Part shown: positions 9,263 through 18,342 of the stretch, one piece after another
How the letters are laid out: each line of letters begins with the position of its first letter
Numbering within the stretch: the stretch's first letter is position 1
Origin: Moritella sp. PE36
Lineage (GTDB): Bacteria > Pseudomonadota > Gammaproteobacteria > Enterobacterales > Moritellaceae
Assembly (NCBI RefSeq): GCF_000170855.1
Contig: NZ_ABCQ01000010.1
Coordinates: 1 to 64,000 of the forward strand
Reading direction: 5' to 3'
Length of the DNA: 64,000 nucleotides
The notes under the pieces: generated by a model
Seen by the model: only the letters and a program-made list of their open reading frames with translations
What the model was told of the DNA's origin: nothing
Database searches by the model: none
Position numbers and translations under genes: made by a program

Positions 9263-10127
9263 GCACGCTTATGTACATCGTTTTATGGCAATGACAGTCC
9301 CTTGTGAAGTGACCTTGATTGCCTCGGACGCAGCGGGATTAGCACGGAATATTGAAGCAAATACACGCCGCTTAGAGGCAAAGTTTAACTTCTATTCTGA
9401 TACTTCAATGTTAACGAAAGCGATTAATCAACGCAGTGGTAAACGTGTGGTTATCGATGCTGAAACCCGAGATATTTTAACTAAGGTACGTGAATATAGT
9501 ATTGCGACGCAGGGGATCTTTGACATCACGGTTGGTACAGTCAAAACGTTATTGCAAAGCAGTGCGAAAACGCGTGAACAGGTCTACCAAGGTGCTGCTC
9601 CTTATATGGGATTAGCGGCATGGGATATAGAAGATAATATCTTGATTATGCATTTCCCTATTACACAATTGGATCTCGGTGGCGTGATTAAAGAAGTCGC
9701 CGTTGATCAGGCAATGGCAATTGTAGAGCAAGCGAGTAGTGGTGCGCTAATTAACTTTGGTGGCGATGTTCGCGCGTCGGGCTGTAAAGTGGATGGTAGT
9801 GATTTTGTGGTGGGGGTTGTTAACCCTCATCAACAGACGCAAGCGTTGTTTGCCTTACCACTGCGTAATCAGGCGCTGACAACATCCGCGCATTATGCAA
9901 GGCGACAACAGTTTTCAGACCAAGAAAGTTCTCATATTCTCGCGTCACAAGATACTCACCAGCAGGTTATTTCAGTGACGGTTGTTGCTGATAGCGCATT
10001 ACAAGCTGGGATCATAAGCACAGCATTAACGATTAACCCTCGCTTAACGGTTCCCGAAGAGATTGGGTTTGCATTAGTTGATGAGCAGTTGAATGTTCAT
10101 CAAAATACGGATTTTTTATTATCATGA
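9252..10127 (+). CDS. ApbE-family FAD:protein FMN transferase-like protein
   Basis: ApbE enzymes move FMN from FAD onto Thr/Ser of target proteins. Family blocks are visible: G-I-F-D-I-T-V-G (88-95), L-G-G-V-I-K (142-147), I-N-F-G-G-D-V (167-173) and a C-terminal S-V-T-V-V-A-D-S-A. Two things are odd. The usual A-D-A-x-[SA]-T-A segment reads Q-A-G-I-I-S-T-A (251-258), so the Mg-binding Asp seems to be replaced by Gly253. There is also no recognisable signal peptide, although targets in this operon are exported. It overlaps the upstream gene by eleven bases and dsbD by four (ATGA). It may be a divergent active subfamily or a non-catalytic paralogue. Confidence 0.82.
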   Translation: MTIKHAYVHRFMAMTVPCEVTLIASDAAGLARNIEANTRRLEAKFNFYSDTSMLTKAINQRSGKRVVIDAETRDILTKVREYSIATQGIFDITVGTVKTLLQSSAKTREQVYQGAAPYMGLAAWDIEDNILIMHFPITQLDLGGVIKEVAVDQAMAIVEQASSGALINFGGDVRASGCKVDGSDFVVGVVNPHQQTQALFALPLRNQALTTSAHYARRQQFSDQESSHILASQDTHQQVISVTVVADSALQAGIISTALTINPRLTVPEEIGFALVDEQLNVHQNTDFLLS

Positions 10128-12001
10128 AGTTACTTTTTAAATTAAATGATGCAATGAAGCAGCTATGTATCATGTTGCTACTGTTAACCAGTATTAGCAC
10201 TATTGCTCAGACTCAAACTAGCAGTAATACTGAATCTGAATTCCTCACGGTTAATCAAGCCTTTCCATTTTCATCACAAATATTAAGCGCTGAAGATGGC
10301 AATAAATTGGTATTAACGTTTGCCACAGAGAAGGGTTATTACCTTTATCACAAGCGTTTTTCGTTTAAGGTCGTAGATGGCGATGTCAACTTAGCTAAAC
10401 CACAATTTTCAGTCATCGCAGAACAAAAACAAGATCCTAATTTTGGTTTAGTGAAGGTTTATCATCAACCGTTAACAGTTACCTTGCCGTTTACGGGAAG
10501 TGGCAGTGTTAAGGTCCGCTACCAAGGGTGTGCTGACAGTGGTTTATGTTATTTACCCCAGCGCAAAGTGATTGAACTTGACGCTAAGGTGACCAACATT
10601 CCGGTAATGCAGTCTGTTGTTGAACCTATCAGTCCTGTTTCAAGCCAATTACTTAATGTGACAACGGCGTCAGCGAATGACAGTCAAAGTTTAGCGAGTA
10701 TGTTAGCGGGGGCTGGACGAACACAAGCCTTGTTACTTTTCTTCGTGCTTGGTTTAGGGCTTGCTTTCACCCCCTGTGTATTGCCGATGATCCCTATTTT
10801 ATCGAGCATCATTGGTGGTCAAGGTTCTGGCATGACGGGCTGGAAAGGTTTCTATATTTCGGTAGCATATGTGCTGGGAATGGCCTCAAGCTATGCACTG
10901 ATTGGCGTGTTAATGGCGACGGTTGGGCAGGGCGTTAATATACAAGCTGCGATGCAACAAACCTGGTTGTTAGTGATATTTTCGGGTTTATTTGTATTGT
11001 TAGCGCTGGCGATGTTTGGTGTTTATGAGTTGCAATTACCATCGCGTTTACAGGTCGCATTGAATAACCAATCGCAACGTTTAACGGGTGGTAAGACGAT
11101 AACGGTATTTATGATGGGCGCTATTTCAGCCTTGGTGGTTTCGCCCTGTGTATCAGCGCCACTTGCGGGTGCATTATTGTATGTTTCTACCACTCAAGAC
11201 TGGTTGTTTGGTGGTGGTGTATTGTTCGTGATGGCATTAGGCATGGGCGTACCCTTGGTGATAATCGGTACGTCGGGTGGTAAATTCTTACCAAGCAGCG
11301 GCCCTTGGATGGTCCGTGTTAAACAAGGGTTTGGCGTGATGCTACTGGCGATCGCTATCTTACTTATCAGCCGGTTTGCTGCTCCGAGTGTGACACTAGG
11401 CTTGTGGGCATTGCTTATGATTAGCTGTGCAATGTACATCAATAATATCACGAATATACAAGCAAGTCGTTTGTGGTTACGACACGTCGTGGTATTCGTA
11501 TCCTTGGTTTACGGCGCTATGTTACTTGTGGGCATGATGACAGGAGCCGATGATATAGCCGATCCGTTGCAGCATATCACTCAGCGCAGCGTTATTAGCC
11601 CAGGCGCAGAACAAGGCTCATCGCCGCTGTTTATGAAAACAGCGTCGGTGCAAACTATCGATAATGCGATCAATAACCTGCAAGCGCCCAAAGTCGTGAC
11701 CATGGTAGATCTCTACGCTGACTGGTGTACATCGTGTAAAGTGATGGACAAACAGGTGTTTTCAGACCCAAGTGTCGAAACTGCAATGACTGCAATCAAT
11801 GCGCTTAAATTTGATATTACTGACAATACCAAACCGCAATCAGAATGGATGGCGAAATCGAAGTTATTTGGACCGCCAAGTATGTTGTTCTTTGATGGTA
11901 ACGGTAATGAAATGGAGCAATTACGCGTTGTTGGTGAGATGGATAAACAACAATTTTTAGCACACCTTAAATTGGTCGCTGAAGCGGTTCCGTTAAGTTA
12001 A
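10124..12001 (+). CDS. dsbD: DsbD, thiol:disulfide interchange protein (full length)
   Basis: DsbD carries electrons from cytoplasmic thioredoxin across the inner membrane to periplasmic thiol reductases. All three modules are present. A signal peptide and N-terminal alpha domain have Cys136 and Cys142 (G-C-A-D-S-G-L-C-Y-L-P). An eight-helix membrane domain has Cys218 (T-P-C-V-L-P-M) and Cys342 (S-P-C-V-S-A-P). A C-terminal thioredoxin domain has W-C-T-S-C (Cys535, Cys538). It is the last gene of the five-gene redox operon, coupled to the apbE-like gene by ATGA and followed by a terminator. A likely client is the CVSC thioredoxin at the head of the operon. Confidence 0.95.
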   Translation: MKLLFKLNDAMKQLCIMLLLLTSISTIAQTQTSSNTESEFLTVNQAFPFSSQILSAEDGNKLVLTFATEKGYYLYHKRFSFKVVDGDVNLAKPQFSVIAEQKQDPNFGLVKVYHQPLTVTLPFTGSGSVKVRYQGCADSGLCYLPQRKVIELDAKVTNIPVMQSVVEPISPVSSQLLNVTTASANDSQSLASMLAGAGRTQALLLFFVLGLGLAFTPCVLPMIPILSSIIGGQGSGMTGWKGFYISVAYVLGMASSYALIGVLMATVGQGVNIQAAMQQTWLLVIFSGLFVLLALAMFGVYELQLPSRLQVALNNQSQRLTGGKTITVFMMGAISALVVSPCVSAPLAGALLYVSTTQDWLFGGGVLFVMALGMGVPLVIIGTSGGKFLPSSGPWMVRVKQGFGVMLLAIAILLISRFAAPSVTLGLWALLMISCAMYINNITNIQASRLWLRHVVVFVSLVYGAMLLVGMMTGADDIADPLQHITQRSVISPGAEQGSSPLFMKTASVQTIDNAINNLQAPKVVTMVDLYADWCTSCKVMDKQVFSDPSVETAMTAINALKFDITDNTKPQSEWMAKSKLFGPPSMLFFDGNGNEMEQLRVVGEMDKQQFLAHLKLVAEAVPLS

Positions 12002-12030
12002 TTCAATTCAAGTGCCCAGCGTTATAAATT

Positions 12031-12068
12031 AATGCAGGGGGGCGTCGTCATCCTCCCAGCATTTTTTT
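12031..12068 (+). terminator. Rho-independent terminator after dsbD
   Basis: AATGC pairs with GCATT, then after one A-A mismatch GGGGGG pairs with CCTCCC (one G-T pair). The hairpin is followed by a run of seven T. It lies 30 bases past the dsbD stop and ends the thioredoxin-to-dsbD operon. Confidence 0.8.
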
Positions 12069-12126
12069 GTTGTGACCTGCTAAATGTTTGGAGGGGTTTA
12101 ACATGTTATTATTTCAAAATAATTGT

Positions 12127-13683
12127 TTAAATAAGATTTTTAAACAAGCTTGTCCCGCCTTTAAATACGCGCTTAAATTGTGCTGACGCGCTGGTATTGC
12201 CCCCCTCTAAACGCTGCCGATTACGTTGCACGTTAATGCTTGCATCGACATTATTGGCAATCAGTTGTTCTAGACTTTCCTGTCCCCACGTCTTCGAGTC
12301 AGTTGAAAACGAAGTCGGGATGATCGTATCGAAGCCAAGTAACTTTTGGTTGTACTCAATGGCTTTGTTAATCGTCATCACTTTTGCTGAATCAGATTGG
12401 GTTAAATCATACGGTGGTGACCATTCAGATGACGGTTTTAACTTATCAACTTGGTTTAAAATCCCGGTGATCACGGGCTTCTTTCGATGCAAGTTATCTT
12501 TATGCGCGTAAAATTCATCTAAGCTAAGCATGAATTGACGATCAAGCTGTCGTGATGATTGGTTGGCTTTTAGCACCCACAACACCATATCCGCATTGGT
12601 TACATGCTTAAGCACTGTTTTGTTGGTCTGTTCATTACCATCAAGGCCGGGCAAATCAACCAAGTTTAGTACTTCAATATCACTAACAGCACAGCTATAA
12701 ACATGTACTTCGCTGGTGGAGGGCAGGGCGCTTACTTCTGCGTCAAGCGCCCCTTTTATGGTGTTGATAAGCGACGACTTACCGGCACTGATTTGTCCGA
12801 TCACTGCAATCCGTAAGGGTTCCAGTTGTTCTGGCTGACGGCTTTCATCTTCAACTGCGATCGTGCTTTTGTTAATATCGCTTTCTTCAATGGAAAAACG
12901 ACCACTGTATAAATCAATTGCAACCGCGGCGACTTCTTGCAGAAACGCTCTTTTCATATTGAGCTGTAAATTGGCTCCGACATTCCCAGCCATATCTCCG
13001 AGTAACTTGTTACGCACTTCTTTGGCTATCGCTGCAGCAGGATTGATGAACTGATAAACCCGATAAGCTTTACTGAGTACGCCAGCGGCTTGCTTGCCGG
13101 TTGCAATTTTATCTTGATGGTTATAGGCGAATTTTAAATGAGAGACTTTAATGTTTTCGACAAAGGGCACGTTCTTTTTGAGAATTGCGCGATAGCGGCG
13201 ACTCACTTCTTCCAATAGTTTTAACCCGTCAGTGACCGAAAATTGCAGATTACCACGGGAAAACTCTTCGGCGGTGGTATTCGCTATAACAAGACCGTGT
13301 GTTTTTAACGATCCCCATGCATCATCTTCGGCAAGTTGTGCTTCAATCTGTTGGTTAAGACGTTGCCAAATTGAATTTTCGGCATCAGACCAATCGGCAG
13401 AGGCTGTCACTAAGCTGTCTTCAGGTACACTGTTTTCAGGCATTCGCAATTCAGCTATTTTCACTTGGGCTTTTTGACGTAATAGTAGCAGCGGGATATA
13501 AGAGAGCAGGAATGTAGCGACTAATACAATCGCAAACTCCAGAGTATAGCCATATTGAATAATGGCATATAAACCAAAACCACACAGTACCAGTACAGGC
13601 AGGAATACCGCTAATGTCAGCACTGTGGTTACACCTGCCGAGAGGTTATTTAACTGTGTCAGGCTGTTCTTAACGCGTTTCAC
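12127..13683 (-). CDS. Membrane-associated dynamin/Era-like GTPase
   Basis: The 518-residue protein has two hydrophobic helices (about 17-45 and 47-68), a long helical middle region and a C-terminal G domain. Walker A is G-Q-I-S-A-G-K-S (296-303), followed by D-L-P-G-L-D-G (G3) and N-Q-V-D-K (G4). The start is a GTG inside the end of the upstream 365-residue GTPase gene (14-base overlap), so the two are probably co-translated. Related proteins are annotated only as GTPase or YcjX/YcjF-like. A membrane-stress or trafficking role is speculation. No promoter is visible between the two genes. Confidence 0.8.
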   Translation of the reverse strand: MKRVKNSLTQLNNLSAGVTTVLTLAVFLPVLVLCGFGLYAIIQYGYTLEFAIVLVATFLLSYIPLLLLRQKAQVKIAELRMPENSVPEDSLVTASADWSDAENSIWQRLNQQIEAQLAEDDAWGSLKTHGLVIANTTAEEFSRGNLQFSVTDGLKLLEEVSRRYRAILKKNVPFVENIKVSHLKFAYNHQDKIATGKQAAGVLSKAYRVYQFINPAAAIAKEVRNKLLGDMAGNVGANLQLNMKRAFLQEVAAVAIDLYSGRFSIEESDINKSTIAVEDESRQPEQLEPLRIAVIGQISAGKSSLINTIKGALDAEVSALPSTSEVHVYSCAVSDIEVLNLVDLPGLDGNEQTNKTVLKHVTNADMVLWVLKANQSSRQLDRQFMLSLDEFYAHKDNLHRKKPVITGILNQVDKLKPSSEWSPPYDLTQSDSAKVMTINKAIEYNQKLLGFDTIIPTSFSTDSKTWGQESLEQLIANNVDASINVQRNRQRLEGGNTSASAQFKRVFKGGTSLFKNLI

Positions 13684-14767
13684 TTTTCGCTACCTCTTTA
13701 ATATTTGCTAGGGCGTCTTTGTATATCGTTTGCATGTCCTGATTCGATACAACTTCGCCTTTGCTCTTATGATACATGTATTTGCACGCTGCACGGCCAA
13801 TGGCATAGGTAGATGCAAAGCTAATCACTGCCGCGGATGCACTACCTATGGTTTGCCCGTAAGCAGGGATTAATTTGACTAATTGGCGAATACCGAACTT
13901 AGATGCATATTGGAAAGCAAAACCCGACCCTAACGTGCCGATAAATTCTGCAAATGCTTGTTTATCCCAATCGACACCGTATTGGTTGGCTAAACTGTGT
14001 AGCATTTTTGCTTGGATACTCGGCACGGCAACCAAACCAACCGCCGGAATTGCATCTGCTGCGCCAGCAGAACCCGCATACCAGAGTACTTCTGTTTTTA
14101 ATGTTTGAAAATTAGCACCTTCGGTATCGGCATGTTGCTGCTGGTGATTAAACTGTTGGATAATCGGTAATAATGCCGTTAGCTTGTCTTTTAACGTTGA
14201 AATGCCAAATGTATCGCCGTTAACGAGTTCGAAGTCGACCTCGACGTGCGGAATTTCACCACCCCATACTTTTTCGAACTGTTGTTGATTGTATTGCACC
14301 GTTTTAGCTTGCTCATCAGCACTGAGTTGCTTAACTGCGGTATGGATGACTAAGATCTGCTTGATTGAATTTTGTTTTTTAATCTTCTTTAGTGCGTTAA
14401 TGACATCACTTTGTTCAGGTTCTTCTGCTTTGGCAATGACAAGTAAAGCATGGCCTTGTCGCGCACTGATTTTAATATCGTCAGCAGGATCGTAATCCGC
14501 TTCTGATAACCCTCGGGTATCAAGAAAACGCAGTAACGGCGTCGCTTTAGGATAGCTATACGCGTGTGATGTCATGGTACAAGGCTCGAATCCATTACCG
14601 ACTTCAACATCACTATCACCCGTGATCGCTTGGATTAATGATGATTTACCTGCGCCCGTTTTACCCAATAACCATAATGTTGGTAAATGGATATTTTGAT
14701 ACTCGAATGCTTTGGATATATTTGGGTTTTCACTAGGGTTAAAGAATTCTTTAATGGCATCAAACAT
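13670..14767 (-). CDS. GTPase with C-terminal DUF697 (YcjF-like) domain
   Basis: An N-terminal G domain has Walker A G-K-T-G-A-G-K-S (35-42) and L-D-T-R-G-L as G3. At the G4 position the sequence reads I-H-T-A-V-K-Q, which departs from the canonical [NT]-K-x-D. The C-terminal half (about 220-330) resembles DUF697, with Gly/Ala-rich helices (A-D-A-I-P-A-V-G-L-V-A-V-P) that may insert in or lie on the membrane. It is upstream of, and overlaps, the 518-residue GTPase gene. The pair presumably forms a heteromeric GTPase (inference from coupling). Its substrate is unknown. Confidence 0.8.
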   Translation of the reverse strand: MFDAIKEFFNPSENPNISKAFEYQNIHLPTLWLLGKTGAGKSSLIQAITGDSDVEVGNGFEPCTMTSHAYSYPKATPLLRFLDTRGLSEADYDPADDIKISARQGHALLVIAKAEEPEQSDVINALKKIKKQNSIKQILVIHTAVKQLSADEQAKTVQYNQQQFEKVWGGEIPHVEVDFELVNGDTFGISTLKDKLTALLPIIQQFNHQQQHADTEGANFQTLKTEVLWYAGSAGAADAIPAVGLVAVPSIQAKMLHSLANQYGVDWDKQAFAEFIGTLGSGFAFQYASKFGIRQLVKLIPAYGQTIGSASAAVISFASTYAIGRAACKYMYHKSKGEVVSNQDMQTIYKDALANIKEVAKSETR

Positions 14768-15195
14768 GACTTAATAGCTCTTTGTGTTAATGGTGAAAGA
14801 TATTGATGAAAACGATGAGCGAAAATAAACATACAAGAAATAGACGCTATAACCAAGCGTTGCGGATAATACAAATGTCCAGTCATATCATTCTATGATG
14901 TCACCGACAATTAATGCATATGCAATGTTGGACCACATGATTATAACCAATATGATTGGCGATAGTGCTGCACCTAGCATTTTATTATGACTTCGTTAAT
15001 GATAAAAACTGCAATATTAATAACTTTTGTTATTTATTCATATTGTGTTTTAAACAATTATTTAGAATATGACATAAACCTCGAGTCATTTATCTACAAC
15101 ATGGTTGCTTATGCTTAGTTAATGAAATAGAGGTATATCCTTCCTAATATGTTCAGTTTTATAATGATTATTCTAGTTTCAAAAGGACAATCGCC
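14768..15195. other. 428-base divergent intergenic region
   Basis: AT-rich spacer between the minus-strand GTPase operon and the plus-strand GAF-GGDEF gene. It should contain both promoters. I see no convincing operator, RNA gene or conserved reading frame. An AAAGGAC ribosome-binding site precedes the ATG at 15196. Confidence 0.5.
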
Positions 15196-16176
15196 ATGTT
15201 TGATAGTCAATCTTGTTTATCTCGTGCACAGCAAAGTATTATTGATCTCGATAAGTGGCAGCAAACTGTTGATCTTATTGCTGAATTGTTTGATTCGGCA
15301 TGTGGTGCGATTGTTCAATTACGTAAAGATGAATTTAACGTGGTGGTTGCGAGTCAAAATGAAGACAGCTTTCTGTCTCGTGATGTGACGTGGCCATGGG
15401 ACATAAATAGCTTTTGTCGAAAGATTGTCGAAACCAAGCAAGAACTGAATATTCAACAGGCTAAATCTGACGCTTACTGGAAACTATCTCCACCTGTAGT
15501 TGAGGGTAAGATACGTTCTTATTGTGGTTTACCCATTTTTTGGCCTTCCGGTCAACTATTTGGCACTATTTGTATCATTGATACCAAAGAAACTGAGTAT
15601 TCACCAACGCTGATTAAGCTACTTGAACAGTTTTGTCGTTTGATCACTGCGGATTTACAAATGCTGCATGATTATGAAGCGATCCATGATTTGGCGTTAA
15701 CGGATGAATTAACGGGTCTTAATAATCGCAGAGGGCTGTCATTTCTTGGTGAGCAACGCATTAAAGACGCACGACGTGCAAAGCAAACTATAGGGATTGT
15801 TTATCTTGATATTGATAATTTAAAGCAAATTAATGATAAGCAAGGTCATCAAGTGGGTGATCAATGTATTATCACCCTTGCTAATGTGCTAAAAGAAAAT
15901 GGTCGAGAAAGTGATATTATTGCGCGTATCGGCGGTGATGAGTTTATTATTATGACGTCGTTTAATGATGAAAGTATTCACGACGTACAATTAGAGGCGC
16001 TTTGTTCTCGCATATTAGAATGCTATAACCTTGCGGCGTCAGAATACGATGTCGGTGAAATAACATCGATTAGTTATGGTTATCAAACATTTGATTATGA
16101 GCGAACGACAGTGCTTGAAGACATGATTGCGCAAGCTGATCGACTTATGTATCGAAATAAAAACAGTAAACGTTAA
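15196..16176 (+). CDS. GAF-GGDEF diguanylate cyclase
   Basis: A soluble 326-residue protein. The N-terminal GAF-like sensor (about 15-155; L-P-I-F-W-P-S-G-Q-L-F-G-T-I-C-I-I-D) is followed by a GGDEF domain with D-E-L-T-G-L-N-N-R-R-G and R-I-G-G-D-E-F. The R-E-S-D motif five residues before GGDEF is an intact inhibitory I-site, so an active, product-inhibited c-di-GMP synthase is expected. The ATG at 15196 has a good ribosome-binding site (AAAGGAC). The GAF ligand is unknown. It is one of three GGDEF proteins in the window. Confidence 0.92.
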   Translation: MFDSQSCLSRAQQSIIDLDKWQQTVDLIAELFDSACGAIVQLRKDEFNVVVASQNEDSFLSRDVTWPWDINSFCRKIVETKQELNIQQAKSDAYWKLSPPVVEGKIRSYCGLPIFWPSGQLFGTICIIDTKETEYSPTLIKLLEQFCRLITADLQMLHDYEAIHDLALTDELTGLNNRRGLSFLGEQRIKDARRAKQTIGIVYLDIDNLKQINDKQGHQVGDQCIITLANVLKENGRESDIIARIGGDEFIIMTSFNDESIHDVQLEALCSRILECYNLAASEYDVGEITSISYGYQTFDYERTTVLEDMIAQADRLMYRNKNSKR

Positions 16177-16291
16177 ATTATCCCGTAAACTCTCGCTTCG
16201 TGTTAGAATGCACGCCAATATCCAACTGTTACTTATTCCAATCCTAACAGTTTACCTATTTTACTTATTTATCAAACACCTGAGATTACAA

Positions 16292-17506
16292 ATGCCATTT
16301 TCTAAGTTTGGATTAAACAAATTAATTACCCAAGCAGTAGCTGAGTTAGGCTACGAGCAACCTACGCCGATTCAACAAAAAGCAATTCCTGCGATTTTAT
16401 CGGGCAAAAACCTGATTGCCGCTGCGCAAACCGGTACAGGTAAAACTGCAAGTTTTGTATTACCACTATTACAAATGTTCAGCCACAAACACACACTACG
16501 TGCGAAGCGTATTCGTGCGCTGATCTTAACTCCAACACGTGAATTGGCAATTCAGGTAGCAGAAAACGTTGAGCAATACGGTAAACATTTACACCTAACA
16601 TCAATGGCGATGTACGGTGGTGTTGATATGGACCCACAAAAACAACGCCTCATTGAAGGTGTTGATATTCTGGTTGCGACGCCTGGTCGTTTACTCGATA
16701 TGGCACATCAACGTGCGCTTCACTTTGACGAACTCGAAGTATTAGTTATCGATGAAGCGGACAGAATGTTAGATATGGGTTTTGTTAACGATATCAACAA
16801 AATCATCGAGCGTTTACCGCAAGAACGTCAAAACTTACTGTTTTCGGCAACGTTATCGAACAAAGTACGTTTCTTAGCAAAAACTGCTATTAACTACGCG
16901 CTGGAAATTTCGATTGAACCAGAAAATACAACTGCACCAGAAATTGACCAGTGGTTAACTGTTGTAGATAAAGATGTGAAATCGGCATTGCTTAGCCACA
17001 TGATTATTGAAAATGACTGGAAGCAAGCGTTAATCTTTATTGAAACAAAACGTGGTGCGGCTAAGTTAGTAAGTCAACTTGAAAAACGTGGCATTAAAGC
17101 AGAATCATTCCACAGTGGTCGTAGCCAAGCGATGCGTGAGCAGTTATTAGCAGAATTTAAAGCCGGTGAACTAAGCTTTCTTGTTGCGACTGGTGTTGCT
17201 TCTCGTGGTATTGATATTGATGATTTAGACCGCGTAGTAAACTACGATCTACCTGAAGAACAGGCTGATTATGTTCACCGTATTGGTCGTACTGGCCGTG
17301 CTGGTGCATCCGGTGAAGCGATTTCATTCGTTTCTCGTGATGATTTCCGTAACTTATGTGCTATCGAACAATTGCTAGACCATGTTATCGAACGTAAAGA
17401 AGTTGAAGGTTTTGAAGCGAAAGTTGGTATCCCTGACTCTATCTTAGGTTATGTACCAAAACGTTCTCAACCACCACGTCGCCGCCGCCCAGCGAAGAAA
17501 AAATAA
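16292..17506 (+). CDS. rhlE: DEAD-box RNA helicase, RhlE type
   Basis: An ATP-dependent RNA helicase of 404 residues. Motifs run Q (F-x-x-L...P-T-P-I-Q), A-Q-T-G-T-G-K-T (I), P-T-R-E-L (Ia), D-E-A-D (II), S-A-T (III) and H-R-I-G-R-T-G-R-A-G (VI). It ends in a short basic tail (R-R-R-R-P-A-K-K-K). I start it at ATG 16292 (M-P-F-S-K-F-G-L), the conserved family N terminus. An upstream in-frame start would add 55 residues unlike the family and overlap the preceding gene. No clear Shine-Dalgarno precedes this ATG. RhlE proteins act in ribosome maturation and RNA decay, especially in the cold. Confidence 0.93.
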   Translation: MPFSKFGLNKLITQAVAELGYEQPTPIQQKAIPAILSGKNLIAAAQTGTGKTASFVLPLLQMFSHKHTLRAKRIRALILTPTRELAIQVAENVEQYGKHLHLTSMAMYGGVDMDPQKQRLIEGVDILVATPGRLLDMAHQRALHFDELEVLVIDEADRMLDMGFVNDINKIIERLPQERQNLLFSATLSNKVRFLAKTAINYALEISIEPENTTAPEIDQWLTVVDKDVKSALLSHMIIENDWKQALIFIETKRGAAKLVSQLEKRGIKAESFHSGRSQAMREQLLAEFKAGELSFLVATGVASRGIDIDDLDRVVNYDLPEEQADYVHRIGRTGRAGASGEAISFVSRDDFRNLCAIEQLLDHVIERKEVEGFEAKVGIPDSILGYVPKRSQPPRRRRPAKKK

Positions 17507-17545
17507 CTGTTCGGTAAGAATGGATAGTATTAATAAATGAATTGT

Positions 17546-17570
17546 AGCGACTCACTTGAGTCGCTTTTTT
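17546..17570 (+). terminator. Rho-independent terminator after rhlE
   Basis: AGCGACTC pairs with GAGTCGCT around a four-base ACTT loop, followed by a T run to 17570. It lies 40 bases after the rhlE stop. Confidence 0.9.
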
Positions 17571-17677
17571 GTGCCTGTAATAATGTGTAATACATATTGT
17601 TATGGAAATTGGATATATTAACTGCAACGGGAAATCATAGATAGCATGCTAGTTTAGAGTTATAGCGGAGAAGTAAA

Positions 17678-18031
17678 ATGGGTAGACCAGTCGATATGAC
17701 GGTAAATAACTTTACGGGTAAAACATTGGTATTAATTGGCATTGATGTTGAGCACGGTAAATTTACTGAAGCGCCACCAAAAGAGATAATATTCTCGCAA
17801 GCATGGGCGTGCGCAAGCAAATCAGATACGATGATGGGGCCTAAGGGCAGTGCAACCTATGCAGCCCAGGATCGAAGTTTTCAAGTTGAATTTTCTTGGG
17901 ATCATGCCTACGGCAGCTCTAGCAGTTCTTACCAGGTTAGCCCAAGATCCAATGAGAGTGTGTTGTATGACATAAAGGGTGTTTTTACAGGGCATAAGCA
18001 GAGTATCCAATTTCAGTTAATGCCAGTGTGA
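17678..18031 (+). CDS. Small aegerolysin/actinoporin-like beta-sandwich protein (putative)
   Basis: The 117-residue protein has no signal peptide. It starts M-T-V-N-N-F-T-G-K-T-L and has a central G-P-K-G-S-A-T-Y followed by V-E-F-S-W-D-H-A-Y-G-S-S-S-S-S-Y-Q-V. The overall pattern (small all-beta protein, a Gly-rich strand leading into F-x-W-D-x-x-Y-G) resembles aegerolysin-type lipid-binding proteins. The similarity is from memory of the motif only and is weak. AGCGGAGAAG provides a ribosome-binding site. It stands alone between rhlE and the giant kinase gene. It could equally be an uncharacterised beta-sandwich protein with another role. Confidence 0.45.
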   Translation: MGRPVDMTVNNFTGKTLVLIGIDVEHGKFTEAPPKEIIFSQAWACASKSDTMMGPKGSATYAAQDRSFQVEFSWDHAYGSSSSSYQVSPRSNESVLYDIKGVFTGHKQSIQFQLMPV

Positions 18032-18342
18032 TAAAACAGCTAGGTTAGTATCAGTTAGCTCTTTCTGCTCTTGCGTTTGTTTATGGCTAATAGGGTTTAA
18101 GATTATTCATGGTCGACGTTTAGAATGTTACTCCATAGGTGGTACTGTATTACGGTATTATCAGATTTTCTGTTTTTGTGAAGTTAAATAATAAGCAGAA
18201 TAAACTGTTGTTTGGCGTGATTTTTGATTTAAATGCTAAATACTAGACTATTCAATGCTTTATATGGTTTTGATATTGTTCGTGTAGGTTTTGTGACGTA
18301 ATATTTGTTTTTAACACATAGTCCTAGAATATACATACTATC
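18032..18342. other. 311-base intergenic region
   Basis: AT-rich region between the aegerolysin-like gene and the kinase gene. I see no clear terminator, operator or reading frame. It presumably carries the kinase promoter. Confidence 0.4.

Noticed and set aside
16127-16291. 55-residue N-terminal extension of the RhlE frame
   Set aside because: It overlaps the end of the GAF-GGDEF gene and does not look like the family. The conserved M-P-F-S-K-F-G start lies at 16292.
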